23,761 bases of DNA from a bacterium (GCA_030699855.1 JAUYKR010000025.1:1-23761), one strand, 5' to 3'; numbered from the stretch's first letter, positions 1 through 7,761 are shown. The notes: generated from the letters alone by a model not told the origin. Numbers and translations: made by a program.

Positions 1-438
1 GTCAAAAAGTGCAGATGACTTCACTATCTGGTTTTGCCACTTCTGCGAACTACTGCTGACCTCTAAGCTTTCCAGGGAACTTATTATGTGATGATCTGCG
101 GAGGAAAGCTGGGATGACAGCGCTCCGCTTAACCTCAGGGAGCTTCTTCCTGCGCTATAAATTTCCTGAGAAAAAGAAGTTTCAATGGTGAGATCTTGTG
201 TGCTGTTTTTCCCGTGGGACGTGGCAATCAGGCTCAATCCCGCTCCCTGCGTGGGGTAATTTTTTTCACCCAGCTCAAGAGAAATCTCAGACTGAAAGCT
301 GTAAGAGTCGTCACGGTAATCTTTTAAGAAGTACTCGAGAACCGGCAAGGCGAGACCGACTTGTGGAAAAAAACAGGAGATAAAAAACGCAGATAGTAAC
401 AGGCTCGCCACGAGTTTTTTAAAAAACAGAGGTTTCAT
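1..438 (-). CDS. Secreted protein of unknown function, partial (3' end outside window)
   Basis: Reading the minus strand from the ATG at 438 gives 146 codons without a stop, running off the left edge, so the C-terminus is missing. Residues 1-30 look like a signal peptide: a short basic start (MKPLFFKK), a hydrophobic core (LVASLLLSAFFISCFF) and a plausible cleavage site near VGLA/LP. The rest is rich in Ser, Leu and Gln, with alternating polar/hydrophobic stretches (for example LTIETSFSQEIY) that suggest beta structure. I do not recognise the family. It is divergent from serS. A candidate promoter (TAGACA, 17 bp, TAAAGT) lies about 30 bp upstream. The frame is supported by the signal peptide and the absence of stops; function is unknown. 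Confidence 0.7.
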   Translation of the reverse strand, partial: MKPLFFKKLVASLLLSAFFISCFFPQVGLALPVLEYFLKDYRDDSYSFQSEISLELGEKNYPTQGAGLSLIATSHGKNSTQDLTIETSFSQEIYSAGRSSLRLSGALSSQLSSADHHIISSLESLEVSSSSQKWQNQIVKSSALFD

Positions 439-468
439 TTTGCAGGACTATTTAGTGGCTAGGGGACG

Positions 469-497
469 ACTTTAGGGTATTCGTGCGGATTTGTCTA
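469..497 (-). promoter_or_regulatory. Candidate sigma70-type promoter for the secreted-protein gene
   Basis: On the minus strand TAGACA (497-492) and TAAAGT (474-469) are separated by 17 bp. The predicted mRNA start near 462 gives a leader of about 24 nt before the ATG at 438. The -10 box is weak, but spacing and leader length agree with better promoters in this window. Confidence 0.4.
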
Positions 498-551
498 GGT
501 TATTCAGCCCATTTTTGGAGTGAGAAACGGTTATTTATTTGTTTATCTTCT

Positions 552-653
552 CTTTGGTTCTTTTGCCTGCCCGCCCATCTCTGTACGCCACAGAGTGGTT
601 TAACTAGTTTTGAATGAACGAATGTGGCAGGCGGGGCGACAAAAGAACGAAAG
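552..653. repeat. Large imperfect inverted repeat between divergent genes
   Basis: Outer arms CTTT-G-GTTCTTTTG (552-565) and CAAAAGAAC-G-AAAG (640-653) pair over 13 bp with one G/G mismatch. Inside them CCCGCC (570-575) pairs with GGCGGG (630-635), and GCCACA (587-592) pairs with TGTGGC (623-628). The whole could fold into a stem-loop of about 100 nt. There is no T-run after it on either strand, so it is not an obvious terminator. It could be a MITE/REP-like repeat or a structured RNA. The rest of the 439-717 gap holds only the two weak promoters listed. Confidence 0.55.
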
Positions 654-667
654 AAAAAAATAATACT

Positions 668-696
668 CTTTAAAAAAGCTTACATTTCGGCATAAT
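668..696 (+). promoter_or_regulatory. Weak candidate promoter for serS
   Basis: CATAAT (691-696) resembles a -10 box and would place the mRNA start near 703, about 15 nt before the serS ATG. The -35 region (CTTTAA, 668-673) is poor. The call rests mainly on similarity of layout to the better promoters in the window. Confidence 0.3.
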
Positions 697-717
697 TCCC
701 CTGCCTTCAAAAAACCC

Positions 718-2028
718 ATGCTCGATATCAAATTCATCCGCGACAAGGCCGATTTACTTAAAAAGGCCGCTCGGGATAAAAATTCAAATCCGGCCCTGGT
801 CGATGAATTGATCGGAGTTGATCGAGAGCTCGCTCAGCTGCGCCAAAAGGTAGAAGAGGGCCGGGCACAGCAAAATCAGTCCGCCAAGGACATCGCTCAA
901 CTGGAAGGAGAGGCCAGGCAGCAGGCCATTGATGCTACTTCCTCCCTCAAGGTCGAGCTAAAACAGCAGGAGCCGAAACTCAAAGAACTGGAGGAAAAGT
1001 ACCTGGCCCTGATGCTGCAAATGGTCCAGCCGGCCCTGGCTCGGGTGCCTTTGGGCAAGGACGACCAGGACAACGTCGAAATCCGCAAGTGGGGAGAGGT
1101 TCCCTCTTTCGACTTTGAACCAAAAGATCACGTCCAGTTGGGCGAAGATCTGGACATCATCGACATTCCCCGTGGAACCAAGATCTCCGGCTCCCGCTTT
1201 TACTTCCTGAAAAACGAAGGTGCCCTGCTCGAACTGGCCATCCTCCGCTATACGCTCGATAAACTGGTGGCCAAGGGCTTCACGCCCTTTATTCCGCCCG
1301 TGCTGGTTCGTCCGGAGGTGATGACCGGTACCGGTTACTTCCCCGGTGGGGAAGAACAGGCCTACGCCGTGGGGGTCAAATCCGGCCCGGAGGGCCTTCA
1401 ATTTGACGAACTCCATTTGGTGGGGACCAGCGAAGTTCCCGTTACCTCCTATCATCAGGGCGAAATTCTGGACGAAGCCCAGCTTCCCCTGCTCTACGCC
1501 GGTATTTCCAACTGTTTCCGCCGCGAGGCCGGAACCTATGGCAAGGATACCCATGGCCTGTACCGCATTCACCAGTTCCAAAAGGTGGAGCAGGTGGTGA
1601 TTTGCAAAAATGATCCGGAGGAAAGCGCCAAAATGCACCAGATGATTCTCGGCAACGCCGAGGAGGTTCTCCAGGATTTGCAGCTCCCCTACCGCGTCGT
1701 CGACGTCTGTAGCGGAGACATGGGCCAGGGGCAGATCTACAAAAACGATATCGAGACCTGGATGCCCAGTCGAAAAGGTTACGGCGAAACCCACAGTTGT
1801 TCCACCTTCCACGAATTCCAGGCGCGCCGCCTAAACCTCAAATATAAGGCCGCTGATGGCAAAAAACACTTCTGCCATACCCTGAACAACACCTGCATCG
1901 CCAGCCCGCGCATCCTGATTCCTTTGCTGGAAGTCTACCAACAAAAGGACGGCTCGGTGGTGATCCCCCTGGTCCTCCGCCCCTACATGAATGGGCGGGA
2001 AACGATCCAGGTAAAAAAGAGGGGCTGA
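718..2028 (+). CDS. serS: Serine--tRNA ligase
   Basis: Class II aminoacyl-tRNA synthetase that charges tRNA-Ser (and tRNA-Sec where present) with serine in the cytoplasm. The 436 residues match the usual bacterial length of about 430. Residues 1-110 form the long helical hairpin that grips the tRNA variable arm. The catalytic core shows the serine-binding TSEVP segment, motif 2 (FRREAGTYGKDTHGLYR, from about residue 267) and motif 3 (NTCIASPRILIPLLE, from about 392, then LRPYMNG). It ends in TGA, which supports the standard genetic code. There is no Shine-Dalgarno before the ATG. It appears monocistronic: a 238-bp gap with its own promoter separates it from the next gene. Confidence 0.97.
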   Translation: MLDIKFIRDKADLLKKAARDKNSNPALVDELIGVDRELAQLRQKVEEGRAQQNQSAKDIAQLEGEARQQAIDATSSLKVELKQQEPKLKELEEKYLALMLQMVQPALARVPLGKDDQDNVEIRKWGEVPSFDFEPKDHVQLGEDLDIIDIPRGTKISGSRFYFLKNEGALLELAILRYTLDKLVAKGFTPFIPPVLVRPEVMTGTGYFPGGEEQAYAVGVKSGPEGLQFDELHLVGTSEVPVTSYHQGEILDEAQLPLLYAGISNCFRREAGTYGKDTHGLYRIHQFQKVEQVVICKNDPEESAKMHQMILGNAEEVLQDLQLPYRVVDVCSGDMGQGQIYKNDIETWMPSRKGYGETHSCSTFHEFQARRLNLKYKAADGKKHFCHTLNNTCIASPRILIPLLEVYQQKDGSVVIPLVLRPYMNGRETIQVKKRG

Positions 2029-2205
2029 GTTCTGCAGCGAGGACTGCAGGAGGCCAAAGTAACTTGTTCAGTTTTATTTGGTTGAAGGTATGACTGAAGT
2101 TAGCAGCTTTTAGTTTTGGGGAGGGGTTATGGGCAATCCACAGCAAAGAACACAGCTCCTCTTTTTTTCCGCAATGAGTAATTCAAATCCCCTATCCGCA
2201 TCCCC

Positions 2206-2234
2206 TTGCCCTCCAGCGTTGAACCACCTATAAT
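2206..2234 (+). promoter_or_regulatory. Promoter for the TPR protein gene
   Basis: TTGCCC (2206-2211), a 17-bp spacer and a perfect TATAAT (2229-2234) predict an mRNA start near 2241, 26 nt before the ATG at 2267. The remainder of the 2029-2266 gap has only a short CTGCAG...CTGCAG hairpin just after serS and no recognisable gene. Confidence 0.65.
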
Positions 2235-2266
2235 CGCTTGGCCTAGACCTTTGTCGCCCCTTTCCC

Positions 2267-3070
2267 ATGCCCGTTCTTTTGTACCTCGCCGTCTTCCTGG
2301 CTGCCCTGGCGACTCTCGCCTTCATGTTGGCCAGGCGGACCCACATGCTTCGCGAGACCAGAAAGCTCCAGGAAGAACTCAAAAAACAGCGCCAGAAGGC
2401 GGAGAGAGCGCAAAAGCGAGAGCGTCGACAATTAGCTCGGGTAGAAAAAGAACTCAAGCGCGCCGAGACCATGAAACATCAGTCCCTGCGCCACCTGGGC
2501 GCGGTTTCCGAACTGATGAAGAAGGTCGATCATGACCTGGCCAACGGCAACCAACAGGAAGCTCTCAAGGCCTTGATCGAGGTCACTTCCCTGGACGAAA
2601 ATCACCAGCGGGCCAACGAGCTGATGGCTCAGATTTATCTGGATACTCAGCAGTCGAAAAAGGCGGAGATCATCTACAAAAAACTGATCGGCCTCTACCC
2701 CTTCGATGCCAAATACTATGGCGCCCTGGCCCAATCTTTTCTCGATCGTCACCAGTTTAAAGTAGCCCAGGATTACTTTGAGGAAGCCCTGAAGCTCGAT
2801 AAAAATAACGCTCGGCGCTACATGGATTTGGGTATGTTGCACGCCATGCGACACGAGTACAGAATTTCCATGGATTACTACTTGAAGGCCCACCACCTCA
2901 ATCTTCGCGACGTACCCCTGATGTTTACGATTGTTCAGAACTGTCTGAGCAACAGCGATCCCATTACCGCCCGCGAGTTTCTCCATAAAATCCTGGACTA
3001 CGAACCCTACAATGAAGAAGCCAAGAACCTGCTGGCCGGCGTGCTGAGAGAGCTGAAAGAAGAAGCCTAG
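2267..3070 (+). CDS. Membrane-anchored tetratricopeptide-repeat protein
   Basis: This 267-residue protein has an N-terminal transmembrane helix (residues 2-21, LLYLAVFLAALATLAFML) followed by a strongly charged coiled coil (about 22-75, rich in K, E, R and Q). The rest is a series of helical TPR units from about 80 to 265; the clearest is AKYYGALAQSFLDRHQFKVA followed by an AL.LD.NN turn. TPR domains are protein-protein docking scaffolds. The layout suggests a helper attached to the inner face of the membrane through one helix, perhaps organising an envelope complex; the partner cannot be told. It has its own promoter, and rplY follows after 59 bp with a separate promoter. A TPR assignment is safe; specific function is unknown. 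Confidence 0.85.
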   Translation: MPVLLYLAVFLAALATLAFMLARRTHMLRETRKLQEELKKQRQKAERAQKRERRQLARVEKELKRAETMKHQSLRHLGAVSELMKKVDHDLANGNQQEALKALIEVTSLDENHQRANELMAQIYLDTQQSKKAEIIYKKLIGLYPFDAKYYGALAQSFLDRHQFKVAQDYFEEALKLDKNNARRYMDLGMLHAMRHEYRISMDYYLKAHHLNLRDVPLMFTIVQNCLSNSDPITAREFLHKILDYEPYNEEAKNLLAGVLRELKEEA

Positions 3071-3081
3071 AGATAAAGCCG

Positions 3082-3110
3082 TTGACTTACCTGCCGACAA
3101 TCAGTACTAT
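3082..3110 (+). promoter_or_regulatory. Promoter for rplY
   Basis: TTGACT (3082-3087), a 17-bp spacer and TACTAT (3105-3110). The predicted start near 3117 leaves a leader of about 13 nt before the ATG at 3130, with no Shine-Dalgarno. Confidence 0.65.
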
Positions 3111-3129
3111 CCCCCTGCTCTAGACAAGT

Positions 3130-3843
3130 ATGGAACAAATCCCCCTCCCCATTTTCAACCGAAGCGAAGGCGATCGCGCCAGCCACATTCGCCAGTCTCA
3201 GCATATTCCGGCGGTGGTGTATGGGAATGGTTTTACCAATTTGCACCTGAAAGTAGAGTATCAAACGTTTCGGAAGGTGTTCGAGAAGGCGACTTACAGC
3301 ACCATCGTGGCTCTGGACATAGAGGGCGGAGAAAAAATTCCGGTTCTGATCCACGAAGTTCAGTACGATCCCGTGTCGGATCGGATTATCCATATCGACT
3401 TTCGCGCTATCCGCATGGACGAAAAGGTGGAAACCACTATCGTTCTGGAATTTGTCGGCGCTTCCGAAGCTGTCCGCCTGGGGGCCGAACTGAACATCAA
3501 CAAGCACGAGGTTCACGTGTCCTGTTTGCCCGGCGATCTGGTTCATAGTATTCCCGTCGATATCAGTGTTTTGGCGCAGACTAACGATGATATTCGCATC
3601 TCCGGCATTACCGTTCCCCAGGGCATTCAGATTTTAGATCCCGAGGAGGAGCTGGTCGTTTCCGCTATTGAACCTCGAGATACTCAAGTAGAGGAAGAGA
3701 AGGAAGCCGTCGCTTCCGCTGCCGCCGCCGAGGCCGCCGCAGCCGCTGCCGCCGCCGAGGCCGCCGCCGCTCAAGCCGAAGAGGGAGCTCCCGCTGCTGG
3801 CGAAGAAAAGAAAGAGAAGAAGGAAAAGGAAAAGAAGGAATAG
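3130..3843 (+). CDS. rplY: 50S ribosomal protein L25 (CTC/TL5 type) with low-complexity tail
   Basis: Ribosomal protein that binds 5S rRNA in the large subunit. The two-domain CTC form is visible: an N-terminal 5S-binding beta-barrel (about residues 1-95, with IPAVVYGNG and the conserved HEVQYDPVSDRIIHIDF segment) and a C-terminal beta domain (about 96-185, ending LDPEEELVVSAIEP). After residue 190 comes a tail of about 45 residues made of Ala/Glu runs and then Lys/Glu blocks. Charged tails occur in some CTC proteins, but this one is long. The usual N-terminal basic motif (K..R..G.SRRLR) is poorly conserved. The next gene starts 19 bp downstream, so DUF3048 may be cotranscribed. Confidence 0.92.
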   Translation: MEQIPLPIFNRSEGDRASHIRQSQHIPAVVYGNGFTNLHLKVEYQTFRKVFEKATYSTIVALDIEGGEKIPVLIHEVQYDPVSDRIIHIDFRAIRMDEKVETTIVLEFVGASEAVRLGAELNINKHEVHVSCLPGDLVHSIPVDISVLAQTNDDIRISGITVPQGIQILDPEEELVVSAIEPRDTQVEEEKEAVASAAAAEAAAAAAAAEAAAAQAEEGAPAAGEEKKEKKEKEKKE

Positions 3844-3862
3844 GCATAAACAGCACTTCTTC

Positions 3863-4969
3863 ATGCGATTCCCGCGCCTGACATCTCCCATGCTCAGATC
3901 CACTATCCTGTGGGGGGTTGTTCTTGGTCTCTTTTTGGTCAACCTCTACTTGCTGGTGGTTTTTAACCGCTCTTCGGAACCGGGCTCTCTGAATGAGGCC
4001 GACAAACAGCCGTTGTGGCGAACCCTCCTGAGCCTCACTCCCCCCGATCAGCCCAGAACCTCCCGCCTGGACGGACTCCCCATAGATGTCCCGGAAGACG
4101 CGGTGGTCAGCGTCATGATCGACAATTTCGTGTCTGCTCGCCCCCTCCACAGCGGATTACATCAGGCTTCCCTCATCTACGAGGCCCTGGTCGAAGGCGG
4201 CATCACCCGTCTGATGGCCGTGTTTCCTTACCAGGAAGCCGCTCGGGTCGGGCCAATCCGTTCGGCCCGGGACTACTTCGTCAGCTGGGCGGAAGAATTT
4301 GGAGGTATTTATCTGCACGAAGGAGCCTCCCCTATTGCCTTTGCTCAGCTCGAACAATCGCAGCTCCTGAGCCTGGAAGAAGAATTGAAGGGTGAGCAGC
4401 GCCGCTATAGCAGCAGAGACGATCGCTATCGCAAGCCCCACAACTTGTTTGCCAGCATCCTTCAGGTTCGGGAGGAGGCGAAAAAAACATCTCAAGACCT
4501 CTCTCAACTCTACGCGGACAGATGCTTCAGCGGCGTGCCGCCGGAGGGGCTGGAGCCGGCCCTATCAATCGGGCTTAATTTTTCCGGAAATCCGAGTTCG
4601 GATTCTTACGTTCAGTTTCGCTACCAGGCTCAGTCGAACGTCTACCTGCGTTTTTACGGCAAGCAAAGCCCCCAGGCTCATCGGGATCAGCTCAGCGGCC
4701 TCCTGTTGAGCCCCGCCAATATTGTCGTTCAGATCATCCCCAGCCACTTGATTCCCAATGACGAAAAAGAGCGGCTTCAGCTCAATCCCATCGGTTCCGG
4801 TCCGGCGTATTACTTCCGATCCGGCACGGTGCAAACCGGCGTCTGGAGCAAAATGAGCCGCGATTCCAGTACGCTCCTGTTCGACAGCGCCGGCGAAAAA
4901 GTCTGCCTTCTCCCCGGCCAAACCTGGATGGCAATTCTGGACGATGAAGAGTTGATTGAACTGAGATAA
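3863..4969 (+). CDS. DUF3048 (YerB-like) membrane-anchored extracytoplasmic protein
   Basis: 368 residues. One transmembrane helix (about 13-34, TILWGVVLGLFLVNLYLLVVF) anchors the protein, leaving the rest outside. The DUF3048 signature is clear: VMIDNF.SARPLHSGL, IYEALVEGGITRLMAVF, then VGPIRSARDYF (about 129-139) and YLHEGASP. The C-terminal half, with the PHNLF element and a late SG.VQTGVWSK segment, fits the family's second domain. The biochemical role of the family (Bacillus YerB) is not established; it is an envelope protein. An alternative start is the ATG at 3890, still upstream of the helix. It lies 34 bp before the DUF4012 gene, with no terminator between, so the two are probably one transcript and may act together at the cell surface. 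Confidence 0.88.
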   Translation: MRFPRLTSPMLRSTILWGVVLGLFLVNLYLLVVFNRSSEPGSLNEADKQPLWRTLLSLTPPDQPRTSRLDGLPIDVPEDAVVSVMIDNFVSARPLHSGLHQASLIYEALVEGGITRLMAVFPYQEAARVGPIRSARDYFVSWAEEFGGIYLHEGASPIAFAQLEQSQLLSLEEELKGEQRRYSSRDDRYRKPHNLFASILQVREEAKKTSQDLSQLYADRCFSGVPPEGLEPALSIGLNFSGNPSSDSYVQFRYQAQSNVYLRFYGKQSPQAHRDQLSGLLLSPANIVVQIIPSHLIPNDEKERLQLNPIGSGPAYYFRSGTVQTGVWSKMSRDSSTLLFDSAGEKVCLLPGQTWMAILDDEELIELR

Positions 4970-5003
4970 GGAGCCTCTCAAAAAAGCGTGATATTCTGGA
5001 GCC

Positions 5004-6809
5004 ATGGCAACCTCCATCGACCTCCCCCCCGCTCGCTCCTCATCTCGCTCGCCACTGTATGTTCGGCGAACCGAGCGCTCGACCTTGCCGCTCTCCTGCC
5101 GAGGCGGTCTGGTTTTTTTCGCCGCGGTATTGCTGCTCAGTCTGGCCGGGATCACCCTTTTTCAGGCGAACATTCTTGGGTCTAGCCGGCAAGGGCAGCT
5201 CGACCACCGCATGACCGTGGCTTTCGACCAAATTTTCGCTCAGCTTCGCCAACAGGCCGCGGGATCACGTCCTCTGTCCGTGACTGGTCGCTTTTCCGAA
5301 CTCCAAAAAGACCCCCTGGTCACCGCCGAACAGGTCTTTACCAAAGGTCCCATCGGACCTACCCAGCCTTCCTCCGCCCAGCTGGTGAACTGGGGCGCCC
5401 TCATCGAGGACGGCCAGACCGCTCTTCTCCACCTGACCAAGCAGTGGTCGGAGGAAGCGGGTCAGTCGCCGATGGAAAGATTGCGACTTCTGCTTCCCGG
5501 CGTGCGGGAGGCCAGGGAATCCTGGGGATCCGCCCTGGAGCAGGCGGAGACCGAGCTTGCGACCCCATCGGCATTTTGGTCTGTCGCCACGGATGATTCC
5601 CTCGATCTTTTGCGCGATCTTCATGCCTTTTTGGGGGGAATTGAAGAAGCCGTTCAGTTTTCTCTGGACTTTCTTACCCCGGGAGCACCTCGGCGGGTTG
5701 CGGTCTTCTTTCAGGATTCCGCCACGGTTCAGGCCACCGGAGGGGCTTTGAGCGCCGGCATGGAGCTCCTGCTCGACGGTGACGGGCGCCTGCTCAGTTC
5801 CTCGGCCTTTCACCTCGGTGATCTTGATCCCAGCGGCCAGCTGCTCAACTCCAACAGCTCGCTTGATTTTTCCCGCTCCGCCGATCGCCTCGTCCAGCAG
5901 TGGCGGCGTTTGGCCAGAAGTTCCTTAGACCTGGTCATCTTCGTCAATACCAGCGCCTTAGGCGCGCTTTTGCCGCAGCATGCTCTGCTGGAGCAGCGCT
6001 GGTCGGAACATCGCGCAGCGGGCAACAGAGAGGCTCTCAAAGGCATGAGCGATGAACTCGTGAATCAGATCGTAGCTTCTTTTGCCGACTTTGACTCCTT
6101 TCTGCGCAATCGAGAGCTGATGAGGAAACTGGCGCGTTCCAGGCACGTTCTTGCTTACAGTCCCCTGCCCCGCTTCCAAGACCGACTAACCGGCTTTGGT
6201 CTTACCGGTGTTCTCCCGATTCTCCAGCCCGGTGAAGATTTCCTCGCGGTCGGTCACGTCAATCTGGATTCCCAGGCAACAGACCGCTGGGTCAGCGAAT
6301 CAAGAGTGCTCCACACCGCCATTCAGGAAGACGGCCGCGTTCGCCACTGGCTGCAGATACAGCGCTCGCACCAGGGTGACCAGGTTGCACGAGCCCAGCT
6401 GGCCGGCTCCCCCGCCCTCTTTCGCCAGCGGTTGCTGGCCAACCGCGTCCTCCTCCGCCTGCTCGTCCCAAAGGGGAGTCGCCTGCTCAGTAGCGCCGGC
6501 ATGGTACCGGCGGATGTTTCCCTGGATGAGAGCGGAGATTTCGCGGTCTGGTCATTCGTCATGGAAACGGAAGCGGGTACTCACAGTTCGGTGGAGTTGA
6601 TCTATGAGGCGCCCATCATACTCAGCCTCCAGGATGTCGACAGTTACCGGCTCCGGCTCTTCAAAGAGCCCGGCGGTAAGGAGGTGCTCTTCGAGCACCG
6701 GTTTGCCTTGCCAGATGACATCAGCACCTTCCAAGAACTTCCCGAACAGCCGTTGCGAATGCTCGACCAGGACGAAATCATCGCGCTGGTCTTGGGGAGA
6801 AACCCATAA
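5004..6809 (+). CDS. DUF4012 family membrane-anchored protein
   Basis: 601 residues with a basic cytoplasmic N-terminus, one transmembrane helix (about 35-57, GGLVFFAAVLLLSLAGITLF) and a large extracytoplasmic part. The core DUF4012 signature is visible as RVAVFFQDSATVQATGGALSAG...LLLDGDGRL, corresponding to the usual 'LLLQNNAELRPTGGFIG' block. Near the C-terminus, LLRLLVPKGSRLLSSAG matches the family's 'VRVYVPKGS.L' element. DUF4012 proteins are common in CPR genomes and in Gram-positives, often near envelope or polysaccharide genes; their reaction is unknown. Here the Asn of the signature is replaced by Asp/Ser (QDSA), so the protein may be a divergent member. It probably shares a transcript with the DUF3048 gene. 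Confidence 0.8.
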   Translation: MATSIDLPPARSSSRSPLYVRRTERSTLPLSCRGGLVFFAAVLLLSLAGITLFQANILGSSRQGQLDHRMTVAFDQIFAQLRQQAAGSRPLSVTGRFSELQKDPLVTAEQVFTKGPIGPTQPSSAQLVNWGALIEDGQTALLHLTKQWSEEAGQSPMERLRLLLPGVREARESWGSALEQAETELATPSAFWSVATDDSLDLLRDLHAFLGGIEEAVQFSLDFLTPGAPRRVAVFFQDSATVQATGGALSAGMELLLDGDGRLLSSSAFHLGDLDPSGQLLNSNSSLDFSRSADRLVQQWRRLARSSLDLVIFVNTSALGALLPQHALLEQRWSEHRAAGNREALKGMSDELVNQIVASFADFDSFLRNRELMRKLARSRHVLAYSPLPRFQDRLTGFGLTGVLPILQPGEDFLAVGHVNLDSQATDRWVSESRVLHTAIQEDGRVRHWLQIQRSHQGDQVARAQLAGSPALFRQRLLANRVLLRLLVPKGSRLLSSAGMVPADVSLDESGDFAVWSFVMETEAGTHSSVELIYEAPIILSLQDVDSYRLRLFKEPGGKEVLFEHRFALPDDISTFQELPEQPLRMLDQDEIIALVLGRNP

Positions 6810-6914
6810 ACGGATTTATATGTTCTGCGCCGGTCTGATTTTTTTTCAGCTGTTTTTCGTTGCATTCACTTTTCAACCTGTTACGGTTTTCACCTCTTTT
6901 TACCCCAAATATTT

Positions 6915-7355
6915 ATGTACAGCCTGAACAAAGTTCAGTTGATCGGAAACCTCACCAGGGATCCTGAGGTGCGTCAGATTCCCTCCGGACAAATGGTCTG
7001 CACCGTTGGTGTGGCTACGAATAGAGCCTGGAAGGATCAAAGCTCCGGAGAGAAGAAAGAAGCGACCGAGTTTCACAACGTGGTCTGCTGGGGCCGCCTG
7101 GCGGAAATCGCCGGACAGTACGTCAAGAAGGGTACCAAGGTCTACTTCGAAGGGCGTCTCCAGACCCGTACCTGGGATGGAGAAGACGGCAAAAAAAATT
7201 ACCGGACCGAAATTGTGGCCGAAAATATGATCATCCTGACCCCCAAAGGAGCCGGCGGGCAGGATTTTTCCGGTGGCATAAATCGATCGGCCAGCTCGGC
7301 TCCGATAAAGGACTTTGAAGAAGAGAAAATCTCAGTTGAAGATCTTCCCTTCTAA
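6915..7355 (+). CDS. ssb: Single-stranded DNA-binding protein
   Basis: 146 residues. Residues 1-110 form the OB fold, with the typical opening NKVQLIGNLTRDPEVR, the FHNVVCWGRLAEIAGQYVKKGTKV segment and GRLQTRTWDGEDGKKNYRTEIVAE. A short Gly/Ser linker leads to the acidic tip EDLPF, the peptide that recruits replication and repair partners. The protein coats single-stranded DNA as a tetramer. A weak promoter-like pair (TTGCAT 6860-6865, TACGGT 6882-6887) lies in the 105-bp gap upstream; there is no Shine-Dalgarno. A strong hairpin ends the gene, separating it from the palindrome array and HTH gene downstream. Confidence 0.97.
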   Translation: MYSLNKVQLIGNLTRDPEVRQIPSGQMVCTVGVATNRAWKDQSSGEKKEATEFHNVVCWGRLAEIAGQYVKKGTKVYFEGRLQTRTWDGEDGKKNYRTEIVAENMIILTPKGAGGQDFSGGINRSASSAPIKDFEEEKISVEDLPF

Positions 7356-7379
7356 TTTGTACAAATTGTAATATATACT

Positions 7380-7422
7380 ATAGGGTTGGATAGAGTAGAT
7401 ATTATCTATCCAACCCTATTTT
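7380..7422 (+). terminator. Rho-independent-type terminator after ssb
   Basis: A perfect 15-bp stem (7380-7394 pairing with 7405-7419; arm sequence ATAGGGTTGGATAGA) encloses a 10-nt loop and is followed by a short T-run (7419-7422). It begins 25 bp after the ssb stop. The T-run is short, but stem length and position fit termination of ssb. The first palindrome of the array starts one base after the T-run. Confidence 0.7.
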
Positions 7423-7710
7423 GTGTCGACTCGACACATGTACTTGTCGACTCGACAGGTTGTGAGTGTCGACTCGACACACCTGGAGCTGTCTACTCAA
7501 TGTACATATGTGTCTACATGATTTGGCTTATACATGAGGTTAAATGAGTACATATGTCGACTCGACACGACATGTTTGTCTACTGTAGATAGTCAAGAGT
7601 GTCGACTCGACACATGTACTTGTCGACTCGACACAGATTAGCATATGAACATTGTCTAGTTCAAACCATAGCCCCTTCCCCTTTCTTACCCATTCGTGTC
7701 GACTCGACAA
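7423..7710. repeat. Array of seven palindromic sites (core TGTCGACTCGACA)
   Basis: Seven exact copies of the 13-bp core TGTCGACTCGACA occur in 286 bp, starting at 7424, 7445, 7467, 7555, 7600, 7621 and 7697. Each is an inverted repeat of TGTCGA and TCGACA around a single central C; three copies extend to GTGTCGACTCGACAC. Centre-to-centre distances are 21, 22, 88, 45, 21 and 76 bp; the 21-22 bp steps equal two helical turns. Weaker TGTCTA-type half sites lie between them (7490, 7511, 7577, 7653, 7742). There is no gene in 7356-7761. The last copy lies just upstream of the promoter of the HTH gene. Most likely these are binding sites of a dimeric DNA-binding protein, with the adjacent HTH protein the obvious candidate. 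Confidence 0.9.
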
Positions 7711-7712
7711 GC

Positions 7713-7740
7713 TTGTCTCCCCACTTCACTTCTATATACT
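7713..7740 (+). promoter_or_regulatory. Promoter for the HTH/ligase operon
   Basis: TTGTCT (7713-7718), a 16-bp spacer and TATACT (7735-7740). The predicted mRNA start near 7747 lies after the ATG at 7741 and 15 nt before the ATG at 7762, so the latter is preferred. The last palindromic site (7697-7709) abuts the -35 box, a position suited to autoregulation. Confidence 0.55.
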
Positions 7741-7761
7741 ATGTCTACTGTTTTCCTCGCC

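Noticed and set aside
198..383. Plus-strand frame of 61 codons
   Set aside because: It lies opposite the secreted-protein gene, which has a convincing signal peptide and an unbroken frame to the edge.
958..1812. Long minus-strand frame of 284 codons opposite serS
   Set aside because: It is a mirror frame of a confidently identified gene with no recognisable motifs. The same applies to long frames opposite the DHH, DUF4012, ileS and rlmD genes.
2033..2056. Terminator after serS (CTGCAG...CTGCAG)
   Set aside because: The stem is only 6 bp and no T-run follows.
7423..7710. CRISPR array or iteron origin
   Set aside because: The repeated unit is only 13-15 bp and palindromic, the intervals are irregular (21 to 88 bp centre to centre), there are no cas genes, and no DnaA boxes or rep gene were seen.
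7696..7761. GTG 7696 or ATG 7741 as start of the HTH gene
   Set aside because: GTG 7696 lies within a palindromic site, and both precede the predicted mRNA start (about 7747). ATG 7762 gives a leader like that of neighbouring genes. ATG 7741 cannot be excluded without transcript data.
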